From positions 1-58,859 of the forward strand of contig JAJDDX010000298.1 in NCBI GenBank assembly GCA_029260055.1: a DNA stretch of 58,859 nucleotides. The letters are read 5' to 3'. How positions within the stretch are numbered: the first letter of the stretch is position 1; every line of letters begins with the position of its first letter. The stretch comes from Phycisphaerae bacterium (GTDB taxonomy: Bacteria; Planctomycetota; Phycisphaerae; UBA1845). The notes under the pieces are model-generated. The model was not told the origin of the DNA. It saw only the letters and a list, made by a program, of their open reading frames with translations, and did no database searches. This document shows, piece by piece, positions 9,875 to 18,789 of the stretch. The translations under genes and the position numbers were made by a program.

Positions 9875-11038
9875 GTGACACGACCGGCCAACCGTCTATC
9901 CCAGCTTCCGCCCTACCTCTTCGCCGACGTGACCAGAAAAAAGCGAGCGGCCATCGCGGCCGGGCGGGATGTCATCGACTTCGGCGTCGGGGCGCCGGAC
10001 CATCCGACCCCGCGGTTCATCGTGGACCGCATGGTCGAGGCTGTGCAGGACCCAGCCAACCATCCCTACGCCTTCGGCACCGGCACGGCGGAATTCCGCC
10101 AGGCTGTCGTGGATTACTTCAAAAGACGCTTCGAGGTGGATCTGGATGTCGCCACCGAGGTGTTGGCGCTACTTGGGTCGAAGGAGGGGATTGGGCACCT
10201 GCCGATCGCCGTGGTCAACCCGGGCGCGACGGTCCTCGTGCCAGAGCCGGCCTACCCGGTGTATGTTTCGAGCACGATCTTCGCCGGCGGTGTGTGTCAT
10301 GAGATGCCGTTGCGCGAGGAGAACGGGTGGCTACCCGTGCTGGAGGACATCCCAGGCGATGTGCGCGAAAAATCGGTCCTGATGCACCTCAACTATCCGA
10401 ACAACCCGACCGGCGCGGTGGCTCCGCTGTCGTTCTTCGAAGAGGCGGTCGCGTTTGCCCGGAAGCACGACATTCTGATCGCCCAGGACGCACCCTACGC
10501 CGACCTCTACTTCGGCGACCCGCCCCCGAGCATGTTGCAGGTCGACGGCGCGAAAGACGTCTGCATCGAGTTCCATTCGTTCTCGAAGACGTTCAACATG
10601 ACCGGTTGGCGACTCGCGTTTGCCGTCGGCAACGCGGAGGTGCTCCTCGCGCTGGGCAAGGTCAAGAGTAACCTGGACTCGGGCGTCTTCGCTGCCCTCC
10701 AGCAGGCCGGCGTCACCGCCCTGAACGGCATGGACCGCCCCGAGATCAAGAATCAGATGGAGATATACAAAGGACGGCGCGACCTGCTGGTGTCCGGCCT
10801 GCGCGACGCGGGCTGGCCGGTTACACCGCCGCCCGCTACGTTCTATGTGTGGGCCAAGATCCCGGAGGGGACGGACTGCTGGAACGTGGCAACGAGGCTG
10901 CTCGATGAGGCGGACGTGGTCGTCACGCCCGGCGCCGGGCTCGGCAAGAGCGGTGACGGATTTGTCCGTTTCTCGCTCTGCGTGGACGAGGAGCGCACAG
11001 CCGAGGCCGTCCGGCGCATCGCGAAGCTGTCGTGGTAG
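9875..11038 (+). CDS. dapL: LL-diaminopimelate aminotransferase (class I/II, PLP-dependent)
   Basis: A 387-residue fold-type I aminotransferase. It most resembles DapL, which makes LL-2,6-diaminopimelate from tetrahydrodipicolinate and glutamate in one step of lysine and peptidoglycan precursor synthesis. Visible features: N-terminal PPYLFADVTRKK, FGVGAPDHPTP, LNYPNNPTGA, and the PLP-lysine motif FHSFSKTFNMTGWR with K238. The GTG at 9875 is preferred because CAGGAG lies 6 bp upstream; an upstream in-frame ATG (9836) has no such signal. dapB, encoding the enzyme just before this step, is 8 kb away on the other strand, supporting the DapL reading. A related broad-specificity aminotransferase cannot be excluded. 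Confidence 0.85.
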   Translation: MTRPANRLSQLPPYLFADVTRKKRAAIAAGRDVIDFGVGAPDHPTPRFIVDRMVEAVQDPANHPYAFGTGTAEFRQAVVDYFKRRFEVDLDVATEVLALLGSKEGIGHLPIAVVNPGATVLVPEPAYPVYVSSTIFAGGVCHEMPLREENGWLPVLEDIPGDVREKSVLMHLNYPNNPTGAVAPLSFFEEAVAFARKHDILIAQDAPYADLYFGDPPPSMLQVDGAKDVCIEFHSFSKTFNMTGWRLAFAVGNAEVLLALGKVKSNLDSGVFAALQQAGVTALNGMDRPEIKNQMEIYKGRRDLLVSGLRDAGWPVTPPPATFYVWAKIPEGTDCWNVATRLLDEADVVVTPGAGLGKSGDGFVRFSLCVDEERTAEAVRRIAKLSW

Positions 11039-11087
11039 TGACTGAGGCATCAAGCCGCGGATGTGGCAGGACTCGACGTACTGATAT

Positions 11088-11202
11088 GGGTGCCACGGGT
11101 GGCTTGCCCACCCGTGTCTTGTCGAAGACCGCGCAGTCTTGCACTGGCTGACAAGCAGCCAGTGGCACCCGGCGGGATGAACACGGGCAAACGAGTTTGC
11201 CC
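11088..11202. repeat. Structured intergenic repeat (three-way-junction fold plus hairpin)
   Basis: Outer stem GGGTGCCAC (11088-11096) pairs with GTGGCACCC (11162-11170). It encloses two perfect hairpins: CACGGGTGG/CCACCCGTG (11094-11116, overlapping the outer arm) and CACTGGCTG/CAGCCAGTG (11142-11163). A further hairpin GGGCAAAC/GTTTGCCC follows at 11185-11202. The form resembles short non-coding repeats dispersed through planctomycete genomes; copy number cannot be judged here. Confidence 0.6.
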
Positions 11203-11247
11203 ATGCCACCCGTGCGACGCATCGTGACAGAGAGGAGATAGAGGCAT

Positions 11248-12894
11248 ATGACGAGACGATCGACCGTGGCCCTTGCCGTAATAGTGAGCGTTGCACTCAC
11301 CGCTGCAACGCACAACGCACGAGCCTGCACCAACCTCATCGTCACGAAGGGTGCCAGTTCCGACGGCTCCGTCATCATCACTTATACGTGTGACGGGGAG
11401 TTCCATCCACATCTGCGACGCTACCCAGCCGCCGACTACGAGCCGGGCTCGATGCTCGACATCACCGATTGGGGGGGCAAGAAGCGTGGTCAGATCAAAC
11501 AGGTCGAGCACACCTACGCCGTCGTTGGCCTGATGAACGAGCATCAGCTCGTCATCGGCGAAACCACCTTTAGCGGCCGAGAGGAGTTGCAGAATCCAGC
11601 CGGCATGCTGCACTACTGGGATTTGATGCAGCTCGCGCTGAAACGTGCCAAGACGGCGCGTGAGGCCATCAAGGTCATGACGGACCTCGTGGCGGAGTAC
11701 GGCTACCGCTCGACGGGCGAGTCCATCTCCATCGCCGACCCGAACGAGGCGTGGCTGCTCGAGATCATCGGCCCCGGCCCCGGCGGCAAGGGTGCTCACT
11801 GGGTCGCGCTGCGCGTCCCTGATGGTCACATCTGTGCCCACGCCAACAAGGCGCGGATCGGCGAGTTCCCGATGGACGACCCCGACAACTGCATGTTCTC
11901 CGATCGTGTGATCTCGTTCGCCGTCGAGAGGGGCTTCTACGATCCCGGCTCGGGTGAGCCGTTCCGCTACCGCGATGCCTACTGCCCCCCTACCCCGAGG
12001 AACCAGCGTTACGCCGATGCCCGCGTGTGGAGCATGTTCCGCCGGGCGGCGCCGTCGATGAATCTGTCGCCGGGCTACCATCGTGCTGTGGACGGAGCGA
12101 CGCCCTATCCGCTCTGGATCAAGCCCGATCGCAAGCTCTCGGTCGCCGACGTCTTCTCGCTGATGCGTGACCACTACGAGGGCACGGACTTCGATATGAC
12201 CCAAGGTGTCGACGCGGGGCCGTACGGCACGCCGAATCGCTATCGCCCGATGAACTGGAAGGTCGACGGGCACGAGCACGTGTGGGAGCGGCCGGTCTCG
12301 ACGCAGCAGACGGGCTTCTCGTACGTGTCGCAGTCGCGGTCCTGGCTGCCGGATCCCGTTGGCGGGCTGCTCTGGTACGGCGTGGACGATACCTACACGA
12401 CCTGCTACACGCCGCTTTACTGCGGCATCGACGCCCTGCCGGAATCCTACACCACCGGCAAGATGAGCGCGTTTTCCTGGGACTCCGCCTGGTGGACGTT
12501 CAACTTCGTCGCCAACTACGCCAACATCCGCTACCGCGACATGCTGCCCGACATCCAGGCGGTGCAGCGGAACATCGAGCACACCTATCTCGGCCTGCAG
12601 CCGGCGGTCGAGAAGACCGCAGCCGAACTCGCCAAGACGGACGAGACACTGATGACGCGCTACCTGACCGACTACTGCGTCTCGCATGGTGACATGGTCG
12701 TGGATCGCTGGCGCTACTTGGGTGAGTACTTGGTCCGCAAGTACAACGACGGCTATGTCCAGACCGAGCCCGGCCGAGCGAAGGAAGCAGGCTACTCGGA
12801 GGAGTGGCTGCGGCACGTGATCGAGACGCGGCCCGAGCAGTTCCGACTGAAGAAGAAGGACGACGCCGTGCCGGAATCGAAGCTGGTGGACTGA
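11248..12894 (+). CDS. Secreted C69-family dipeptidase (PepD-like Ntn hydrolase)
   Basis: A 548-residue C69 peptidase that cleaves dipeptides, probably in the periplasm or outside the cell. It has a clear signal peptide (residues 1 to about 26) ending ARA, followed directly by C-TNLIVTKGAS-DGS. In this family the nucleophilic Cys becomes the N-terminal residue after processing, so export and activation may coincide here. Other family features are the AWLLEIIGPG segment and a C-terminal helical part. AGAGGAG lies just upstream of the ATG. Monocistronic, between two structured repeats. The substrate cannot be deduced. Confidence 0.88.
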   Translation: MTRRSTVALAVIVSVALTAATHNARACTNLIVTKGASSDGSVIITYTCDGEFHPHLRRYPAADYEPGSMLDITDWGGKKRGQIKQVEHTYAVVGLMNEHQLVIGETTFSGREELQNPAGMLHYWDLMQLALKRAKTAREAIKVMTDLVAEYGYRSTGESISIADPNEAWLLEIIGPGPGGKGAHWVALRVPDGHICAHANKARIGEFPMDDPDNCMFSDRVISFAVERGFYDPGSGEPFRYRDAYCPPTPRNQRYADARVWSMFRRAAPSMNLSPGYHRAVDGATPYPLWIKPDRKLSVADVFSLMRDHYEGTDFDMTQGVDAGPYGTPNRYRPMNWKVDGHEHVWERPVSTQQTGFSYVSQSRSWLPDPVGGLLWYGVDDTYTTCYTPLYCGIDALPESYTTGKMSAFSWDSAWWTFNFVANYANIRYRDMLPDIQAVQRNIEHTYLGLQPAVEKTAAELAKTDETLMTRYLTDYCVSHGDMVVDRWRYLGEYLVRKYNDGYVQTEPGRAKEAGYSEEWLRHVIETRPEQFRLKKKDDAVPESKLVD

Positions 12895-12929
12895 TCCGCG
12901 CTGGCGAGCCGAATTGTAGGTTGGGCTTT

Positions 12930-13042
12930 GCCCGACGACCGGATGTGTGGATTGCCACGTCGGGCGTCTCGTAGGGTGTGGCCCGGCCGCACCAACCTCG
13001 CCTGGCCTCGCGTCTTCGTGGTGCGTCCGGGACGCACCCTAC
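12930..13042. repeat. Structured intergenic repeats after the C69 gene
   Basis: GCCCGACG (12930-12937) pairs with CGTCGGGC (12958-12965). Next, GTAGGGTG (12971-12978) pairs with CACCCTAC (13035-13042), enclosing the perfect hairpin GTGCGTCC/GGACGCAC (13021-13037). No T-run follows, so these are not ordinary terminators. Similar in style to, but different in sequence from, the repeat before the C69 gene. Confidence 0.55.
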
Positions 13043-13117
13043 TTCTTCGTCATCGATAGCCTGGCCCACGTCTTTGCGTGGTTGTTTCGCCGATCGACCC
13101 GGTCTCTTCGCTCTCGC

Positions 13118-13360
13118 ATGTCATACGCGGACCGGCTTCGCAGAATCCGCGCCATCCGCCGCAACCGCGCGATCAGGCGGTTCGTGAAGCGAGCCACCAA
13201 GACGGAAGCGATACCGGCGATCGGACTCACGTGCCCGGCTTGCGACTACTCACTCACCCGCCTCGTGGGCAGGACATGCCCGAGTGCGGCCGCGCCTTCG
13301 AGCTCGAATCGCTGATCGATACATCTGTTGAAGGATATCTGCAGGCCCCTGCGGGAAGCG
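13118..13360 (+). pseudogene. Frameshifted small zinc-ribbon gene
   Basis: From the ATG at 13118 a basic segment runs into LTCPACDYSLTRLVGRTCP. The expected second half of the zinc ribbon, ECGRAFELESLI, follows immediately in another frame. A single missing G at about 13282-13283 accounts for the break. Proteins with a CPxCxYSL...CPECGRxF ribbon are common in planctomycetes, usually with membrane segments. The shifted frame has no stop before the next gene, so the original 3' end cannot be placed. A sequencing or assembly error is the alternative. Confidence 0.55.
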
Positions 13361-13488
13361 GCCCGCAAGTTGAGCTTGCAATCGCGGACCCGATTCCGCT
13401 ACGATCGATCCAAGAGGATACGTCTCTGAGCTCGCACCGGCCGTGTGTCACGGCCGCGATGTCGCGCGACGCTTTGGGGGTCTCCAGC

Positions 13489-15321
13489 ATGTCACGATGG
13501 AGCAGAAGGTCAGGGTCCGCGTTATGGCTGTGCGCTGCGGCGGCTATCTGTCCGATGTGGGCCGCCAGCCACGCAGCCGGCCAGGACACGTGGAGCACGC
13601 CGATTGCCGACAGCCCGGCCTTCTACACCTACTCGATGAACACGTACGCCGAGCTGGGTTGGATTGATGTCGACGTACCCGAACACCGCGGCATCGCTAA
13701 CTGGTCCATCGATTACACCTGGAACACGCTCGACGATTTCATGGGCACGTTCTACGCCCAGTCGCCGGCGGGCACGGTCTTCACCATTGGGTTCGCCGAG
13801 GCGGCCGGCACCTACACGAAGCCGACGGATGACTTCAACGACGAATGGGCCGACGGAACCTGGACCTTCTGGGTCGAAGATGTTCAAGGCTTCGGTGAAC
13901 AGCAGGCGGTGAACATCACGTGGACGCTGACTTTCGTCGACGCGGATCAGCCGTTCGGCCTCATCGCTGAGACCTATGGCGATTCCGCCATCGTGACGTG
14001 GGAGGCTGCCGCTGAGCAACCGGGCCTGCTGGGCTACCGCGTCTACCGCGACGGCAGCCCGATCGCCGACGTCGATCCCGGGCTGACCACGTACACGGAT
14101 GAGGCGCTGCCGCTCGGGCCATACTGTTATCACGCGACAGCCATCTACGGTGCCGGCGAAGGCGGGCCGTCCAATCAGAACTGCACGACTATCTATCCGG
14201 CCGGCACGTACGGCCTCGCCGATAGCCCGGTCGAGCCGATCCGCTATCACAGCTACGCCGAGTTGGGCTGGACCGAGTTCGAGGTCATCGATCGCGGCGT
14301 CGTGCTGGACTGGTCCATCTCGCTGACGTGGACGAACACCAACGGCTTTACGGATGGCTCGCTGCACGCAGAATCGCCCTCGGGGACCTTGGTCACGCTC
14401 GGCTCTTTCATGACGGACGGCGCCCACACGATTCCGACCGCCGCGTTCAACGGCGAGCCGTCCCACGGGATCTGGCGTATCTGGATCGAAGACGACGACA
14501 CGTTCGGTGACGGACAGTACCGTGTCACCAACGCAACCGTAACACTCGGCGTCGACCGTAGCGTCCCGACCGATCTAATCGCCACCCCGTCTGGCCCGAG
14601 CATCGCCCTAAGCTGGGTGGCCCCACCAGAGTCAATCGGCCTGACCGGCTACGATCTCTACCGCGACGATCTCGGCGGCACTCCGCTGTTGTCGCTCGAT
14701 GCCATGACCACGGCGCACATTGACGCGACTGTGGCATCAAACCGCGTCTACTGCTACCAGGTCGCGGCTGTGTACGGAGCCACCGAAGCTCTGTGGCCTT
14801 TCGATGCCTGCTCCGGAGCGGCGGGCGTATACACCATTCCCGACAGCCCCCCGCCGAACCAACCCAACACCTACTACTACAATAGCTTTACCGAGGCCGG
14901 GTGGATCGAGTTCGAGGTCAGCGGCATGGAGGCGATCACCGGATGGCACCTGAGCTACAACTGGGAGGCGAACTGGGCGTGGCCGGAGGGGCGCTTTTAC
15001 GTGCTGTCTCCGGCCGGCACGCAAGTGACCATACTCAGTGGACAGCCGGCCGGCCCGTACGACTTCGCCACCGACGCGTTCAATGACGAGCCCGCCAACG
15101 GTACGTGGCGACTATGGATTGTCGACGAAGACTTCTTCTACGACGGGATGTTCAGGGCCACGGATATCGTCATGACGATCGACACGGGGGTGTCGGAGCC
15201 GATCCCGGCCACCACGTCATGGGGTATGCTGGTTCTGGCCTTGCTTCTGTTGACCGCGGGGACTTCCGTGTTTTCGCGTCGTCGCGGCGGGCACTCGTGC
15301 CTGAGGACCGGTTCGCCCTAG
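13489..15321 (+). CDS. Cell-surface protein with P-like and FN3-like domains and IPTL-CTERM-like tail
   Basis: A 610-residue exported protein. The ATG at 13489 follows a GGGGG tract and begins a signal peptide ending near AAGQD. It contains three copies of a roughly 105-residue module (ADSP, W-I-W core, SPAGT, FNDE, GTWRLWI) that resembles the P/Homo B domain of proprotein convertases. These alternate with two FN3-like modules (GYRVYRDG; GYDLYRDD). The C-terminus is IPATTSWGMLVLALLLL followed by SRRR: a conserved-type IP..xxWG motif, one hydrophobic helix and Arg residues, as in IPTL-CTERM/PEP-CTERM proteins sorted by exosortase-like enzymes. No protease active site is present. Likely an envelope or matrix protein. 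Its stop shares CTAG with the convergent next gene. Confidence 0.8.
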   Translation: MSRWSRRSGSALWLCAAAAICPMWAASHAAGQDTWSTPIADSPAFYTYSMNTYAELGWIDVDVPEHRGIANWSIDYTWNTLDDFMGTFYAQSPAGTVFTIGFAEAAGTYTKPTDDFNDEWADGTWTFWVEDVQGFGEQQAVNITWTLTFVDADQPFGLIAETYGDSAIVTWEAAAEQPGLLGYRVYRDGSPIADVDPGLTTYTDEALPLGPYCYHATAIYGAGEGGPSNQNCTTIYPAGTYGLADSPVEPIRYHSYAELGWTEFEVIDRGVVLDWSISLTWTNTNGFTDGSLHAESPSGTLVTLGSFMTDGAHTIPTAAFNGEPSHGIWRIWIEDDDTFGDGQYRVTNATVTLGVDRSVPTDLIATPSGPSIALSWVAPPESIGLTGYDLYRDDLGGTPLLSLDAMTTAHIDATVASNRVYCYQVAAVYGATEALWPFDACSGAAGVYTIPDSPPPNQPNTYYYNSFTEAGWIEFEVSGMEAITGWHLSYNWEANWAWPEGRFYVLSPAGTQVTILSGQPAGPYDFATDAFNDEPANGTWRLWIVDEDFFYDGMFRATDIVMTIDTGVSEPIPATTSWGMLVLALLLLTAGTSVFSRRRGGHSCLRTGSP

Positions 15322-15608
15322 CCGACTAGCGGCTGGGGGTAGTTCACGAAGTCCTTTACCTTGCCGCGACGTCCGGTCGGCGCTCCGGCGGAAATGACGT
15401 TGACGATCTCGTCCGCGCTGAAGCCGTGTACGAGCATCCGTTCTTTCAAGCGGGCGTTGGCGCGGGCTTCCTGCGCTCGCTGCCAGACCGGCGCCACGAT
15501 CGCGGCCAGGCTGATGAGCGTGATCAGGACAGCGCCGAAGTAGGCAATGAACCCCGGCCCCTCGGTCAGGACCTTGCTCCAGTCGATCTCGGCCAAAAAC
15601 GTTGACAT
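15318..15608 (-). CDS. Small single-pass membrane protein, unknown function
   Basis: 96 residues. The ATG at 15608 has GGAG 7 bp upstream, better than the longer frame from 15662. One hydrophobic helix (about residues 17-41, rich in Ala/Ile/Leu) is followed by a basic helical segment and a short soluble tail. No family recognised. It converges with the surface-protein gene, the two stop codons sharing the palindrome CTAG. Confidence 0.65.
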   Translation of the reverse strand: MSTFLAEIDWSKVLTEGPGFIAYFGAVLITLISLAAIVAPVWQRAQEARANARLKERMLVHGFSADEIVNVISAGAPTGRRGKVKDFVNYPQPLVG

Positions 15609-15730
15609 ATCATCGCTCCAAACGTGCTCGTGCGGCTGAGCCGCCCCGGTTCTTACATTCAACCCGGTATTCGCGAGCTCGGAGCAATTATTGGCGGGCG
15701 CCGCCGGCCGATATTCCAGCCTGGGCGCAT

Positions 15731-15755
15731 AAAAAAAGCCCCGCGTGAGCGAGGC
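15731..15755 (-). terminator. Terminator of the tRNA-Glu gene
   Basis: On the minus strand GCCTCGC pairs with GCGGGGC (one G-T pair) around a 4-nt loop, followed by seven T. It lies just beyond the tRNA 3' end. Confidence 0.88.
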
Positions 15756-15765
15756 CTCGTGCGAA

Positions 15766-15838
15766 CACCCCCAAGGGGACTCGAACCCCTGTCTTCAGGA
15801 TGAGAACCTGATATCCTGGGCCACTAGACGATGGGGGC
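15766..15838 (-). tRNA. tRNA-Glu (anticodon CTC)
   Basis: Cloverleaf on the minus strand: acceptor GCCCCCA with TGGGGGT, D-arm with TCTAGTGGCCCAGGA as in tRNA-Glu, anticodon stem TCAGG/CCTGA with loop TTCTCAT (anticodon CTC), and T-arm AGGGGTTCGAGTCCCCT. Discriminator G; CCA is not encoded. A T-tailed hairpin follows. Confidence 0.95.
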
Positions 15839-15921
15839 CACGTGCGGAGGAAGATTAGCCACGGGCGGCCGAAACGTCAAGGGCTCGTCCGCCTTGCGTG
15901 CCAACGGATGGACATAAGGAA

Positions 15922-15958
15922 CGAGGCCGGGACGGGTCGATAACCCGCACCGGCCTCG
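15922..15958 (-). terminator. Hairpin downstream of the sugar dehydrogenase gene
   Basis: CGAGGCCGG (15922-15930) pairs with CCGGCCTCG near 15950-15958, with an inner ACGGGT/ACCCGC-type extension. Only a weak T-rich tail follows on the minus strand. It is placed right after the stop at 15985, so termination or 3'-end protection is likely. Confidence 0.6.
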
Positions 15959-15984
15959 CCAGGCGTTTTCAGTTCGTTTGATCG

Positions 15985-18420
15985 TTAGGGACAAGCCTGC
16001 CCCGGGCAATCGCACGGCGCGTCCCACGGATACGACGCACCCTGGAAACCCGCGACCGCCCGGTTGATGTCTGTAAAGCTGATCCCGTCCATCTCCGGGA
16101 TGTCCGGCGTAGCCACCGACCCCTGCAACTCGTGCCACGGTCTCGGTTCGGTCTGGATGTTCTGGAAGCCGCGGACCAGCGCCGAGATATCCCTGAAGTT
16201 CCGTTCGCTGTCAGGCGGTGTGCCGAGGTCTGCGCCCACGACATCCGCCCAGAGCGCGACCGTGCTCAGGGCCAGGGCCTCGGTGTAGTTGACCTCGTTG
16301 TTCACGTCGGCGCCCGACAGAATAGCTTGGATGAGGTACGTGTGCGCCGGCGATATCTCGCAATCGCCAAGATGCACGGTCGCATCAACCCACGGTTGTG
16401 ACAGGTCGTCGACGCTCCAATCCCGGTAGTGTCGCGACGCCTCGTCCACGACCCTCGCCTCGAGTTGCGGCGACGGCCCCGACCCGATGACCGCTACCTC
16501 CGCCGGAGCACCGACCCAGCCGAGGACGGCCGTCTGTCCGGCACCGAGGTCCAGGCTCACGCGCAGCGCGATCAACGCGCCGTCGTTCGCCGGGTTCGGA
16601 TCGATCGAGACGTACTTCGACTTCTGAACGTAGCAGACGCCCGAACCGGCCTCGCCGCTCGGCGGCAGCACGCAGTAGGTCTGCGAGGCGGCGTTGATGC
16701 CCACGAGGCAATCCGCGTCACTCGAGCAGGGGACCACCGTGCCATCGATATGGAACCGATCCTCCGCCATCGGGCGGCGGATGCACTCGTCCGGAACACC
16801 GTTGCCGTCGCTGTCGGTCGAGCCGCCGCCGGCGATGTCGCAACCGTCCGGCACCAGGTTGAGATTGCAGTCGGCGCAGGCCGGGCTACCGTCGCACCCC
16901 GTGATATCGCAACTGTCCGGAATCGCATTGGCGTTGCAATCGAACGCGGTTCCGGCGGTGATGTCGCAGCCGTCCGGCACGAGATTCGCGTTGCAGTCGG
17001 CGCAGTCCGGGCTGCCGTCGCACCCCGCGATATCGCAACTGTCGGGAATCGCGTTGGCGTCGCAGTCGAGCGCGGTTCCGCCGGTGAGGTCGCAAGGATC
17101 CGGGACCTGGTTGCCGTTGCAGTCGGCACATTCCGGGCTGCCGTCGCAGGTCGCCACATCGCACGCGTCGGGGATCGTGTTGCCGTCACAGTCAGCGAAG
17201 CCGAACGGCGGCACGTCCGCGACGATCTGGAAGACCTCACCGCCGAACAAATCGCAGATGTACATCTCACCGAGCCCGTCTCGCCCGAAGGACGAGATGT
17301 TGGAGATGGCAAGGCCGCCCCCGGGCGCGAGCTCCGACGTACGATCGGCAAAGTCGACAACACTGATCCCGTTGTAGCGGAAGCTCCAGATCTTGTGCGT
17401 CACGTAGTCGGCGTAGAAATAGGTACCCGTAAGGTCCGGGATCATGCATCCGCGGTAGATCTCACCGCCGGTCAGTGAAAAGCCCAACGAGTGGTTGTAC
17501 TCGTAAATGGGATCCACAACGGCACCCGAGTTGCAGGTGCAGCCCGAGCTGCTCGTGTAGCAGTGGTTGCCCTCCATGCAACGCCAGCCGTAGTTTTCGC
17601 CGCCGCTGCTCTCCCCACGCTGGAAGTCGATCTCCTCCCAGGCATTCTGACCGACATCAGCCATGTAGAGGTCGCCGGTTTCGGGATCGAAGGAGTTCCG
17701 CCAGGCGTTCCGAAGACCGTACGCCCAGATCTCGTCATCACCCGTGATGCCGACGAACGGGTTGTCCGGCGGAATGCCATAGGGCGTGCCGCTATCCACG
17801 TCGATTCGCAGCATCTTGCCGAGCTTCTGGTTCGTGATGTCCTGGGCGCGGTCGCCCGGGTCACCGCCCGAACCACCGTCGCCCAGGGAGATATAGAGAT
17901 AGCCGTCGTTAGGTCCGAAGTCGATCCAACCGCCGTTGTGATTGCCGAATGGCTGGCTGATCGTCATCAAGATCGTCTCGCTGCCCACGTCGGCAACGTC
18001 AGACGTGAGCGGATCGCCCGAGACCTGGTACCGCGCGATCACGGTGTTTCCGGAGTTGTTCGTGTAGTCGACGAAGAAGTAGCCGTTGTTGAAGTAGTCC
18101 GGGTGGAACGCCAGACCCAGCAGGCCTCGCTCGTCCCCACCACTCGTACCTCCGCCAACGCGCGAATCGATGTTCAGATAGGGTGTCGGCAAGACCGCGC
18201 CACCCGTGAGTATCTTGATGCGACCCGACTGTTCGAGAATGAAGATCCGGTCGTAGTCGCCGCTGGGCGCCGTGACATACACCGGCCGAAAGATCCCGTC
18301 ACTGCTCGACGCCACGCGAACAGTCGTCAGAGGCGTAGTACCGGCCAGCACCGGAGCGACCGAGGCCCCACTGATCACCGAGATCACGACAGCGGTTGTG
18401 ACCAACCCGTTCTTGCGCAT
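15985..18420 (-). CDS. Secreted PQQ-type glucose/sorbosone dehydrogenase-like protein with Asp/Cys repeats
   Basis: 811 residues. The ATG at 18420 has GAGGAG 8 bp upstream and starts a signal peptide (about 1-26, ending VLAG). Residues about 30-390 form a six-bladed propeller of the GSDH family, with motifs GLLGLAFHPDY, FGNHNGGWIDFGPNDGYLY, SLGDGGSGGDPGDRAQD, GLRNAWR-SFDP and GENYGW. Relatives oxidise sugars with PQQ in the periplasm; substrate and cofactor are inferred. Residues about 400-545 are repeats of the form DCNxNxxPDxCD, Ca-binding-like and typical of planctomycete exoproteins. The final 265 residues are an unnamed domain ending with a dockerin-like FTDINRAVAGFQG. No anchor is seen. 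Confidence 0.87.
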   Translation of the reverse strand: MRKNGLVTTAVVISVISGASVAPVLAGTTPLTTVRVASSSDGIFRPVYVTAPSGDYDRIFILEQSGRIKILTGGAVLPTPYLNIDSRVGGGTSGGDERGLLGLAFHPDYFNNGYFFVDYTNNSGNTVIARYQVSGDPLTSDVADVGSETILMTISQPFGNHNGGWIDFGPNDGYLYISLGDGGSGGDPGDRAQDITNQKLGKMLRIDVDSGTPYGIPPDNPFVGITGDDEIWAYGLRNAWRNSFDPETGDLYMADVGQNAWEEIDFQRGESSGGENYGWRCMEGNHCYTSSSGCTCNSGAVVDPIYEYNHSLGFSLTGGEIYRGCMIPDLTGTYFYADYVTHKIWSFRYNGISVVDFADRTSELAPGGGLAISNISSFGRDGLGEMYICDLFGGEVFQIVADVPPFGFADCDGNTIPDACDVATCDGSPECADCNGNQVPDPCDLTGGTALDCDANAIPDSCDIAGCDGSPDCADCNANLVPDGCDITAGTAFDCNANAIPDSCDITGCDGSPACADCNLNLVPDGCDIAGGGSTDSDGNGVPDECIRRPMAEDRFHIDGTVVPCSSDADCLVGINAASQTYCVLPPSGEAGSGVCYVQKSKYVSIDPNPANDGALIALRVSLDLGAGQTAVLGWVGAPAEVAVIGSGPSPQLEARVVDEASRHYRDWSVDDLSQPWVDATVHLGDCEISPAHTYLIQAILSGADVNNEVNYTEALALSTVALWADVVGADLGTPPDSERNFRDISALVRGFQNIQTEPRPWHELQGSVATPDIPEMDGISFTDINRAVAGFQGASYPWDAPCDCPGQACP

Positions 18421-18742
18421 CCCATCAACTCCTCGTCTGCACGGCCGGGTCGGCTCACACACGGGAAGACGGCGACGATGCGCGTCTCCCCCGCGTGGCT
18501 GACTCGATCCGCACGGCCCATACGCGCGACGGATCACTCCGCTGCGACGTTCAGAAGTACTATTGCCCCAAGAGCCCCGCGCCACAGCCCGAACACGGCG
18601 CACCACCGGATTCAATCCCGATCGAATCCGGCCAGACCATCGGCGATGTATTAAATAAGGCGGGTCCACGAACTCCGGCCCGGAGCACGTGTGCTCATAC
18701 ACACAACACTATATTATCAAGCCGGCCCTGTTTTTGCCACCC

Positions 18743-18773
18743 AAAAAGTTCTCGGACCCGGGCGCGGGCCCGG
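18743..18773 (-). terminator. Possible weak terminator after dapB
   Basis: Perfect 6-bp GC stem CCGGGC/GCCCGG (18758-18773). On the minus strand a TTTTT run comes only 10 nt after the hairpin, so efficiency is doubtful. Confidence 0.4.
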
Positions 18774-18789
18774 TGTCGTGGCTTTGCGC

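Noticed and set aside
12947-13315. Intact 122-residue gene
   Set aside because: Its first part is non-coding repeat sequence and the last part leaves the zinc-ribbon frame after a one-base gap; better described as a frameshifted remnant.
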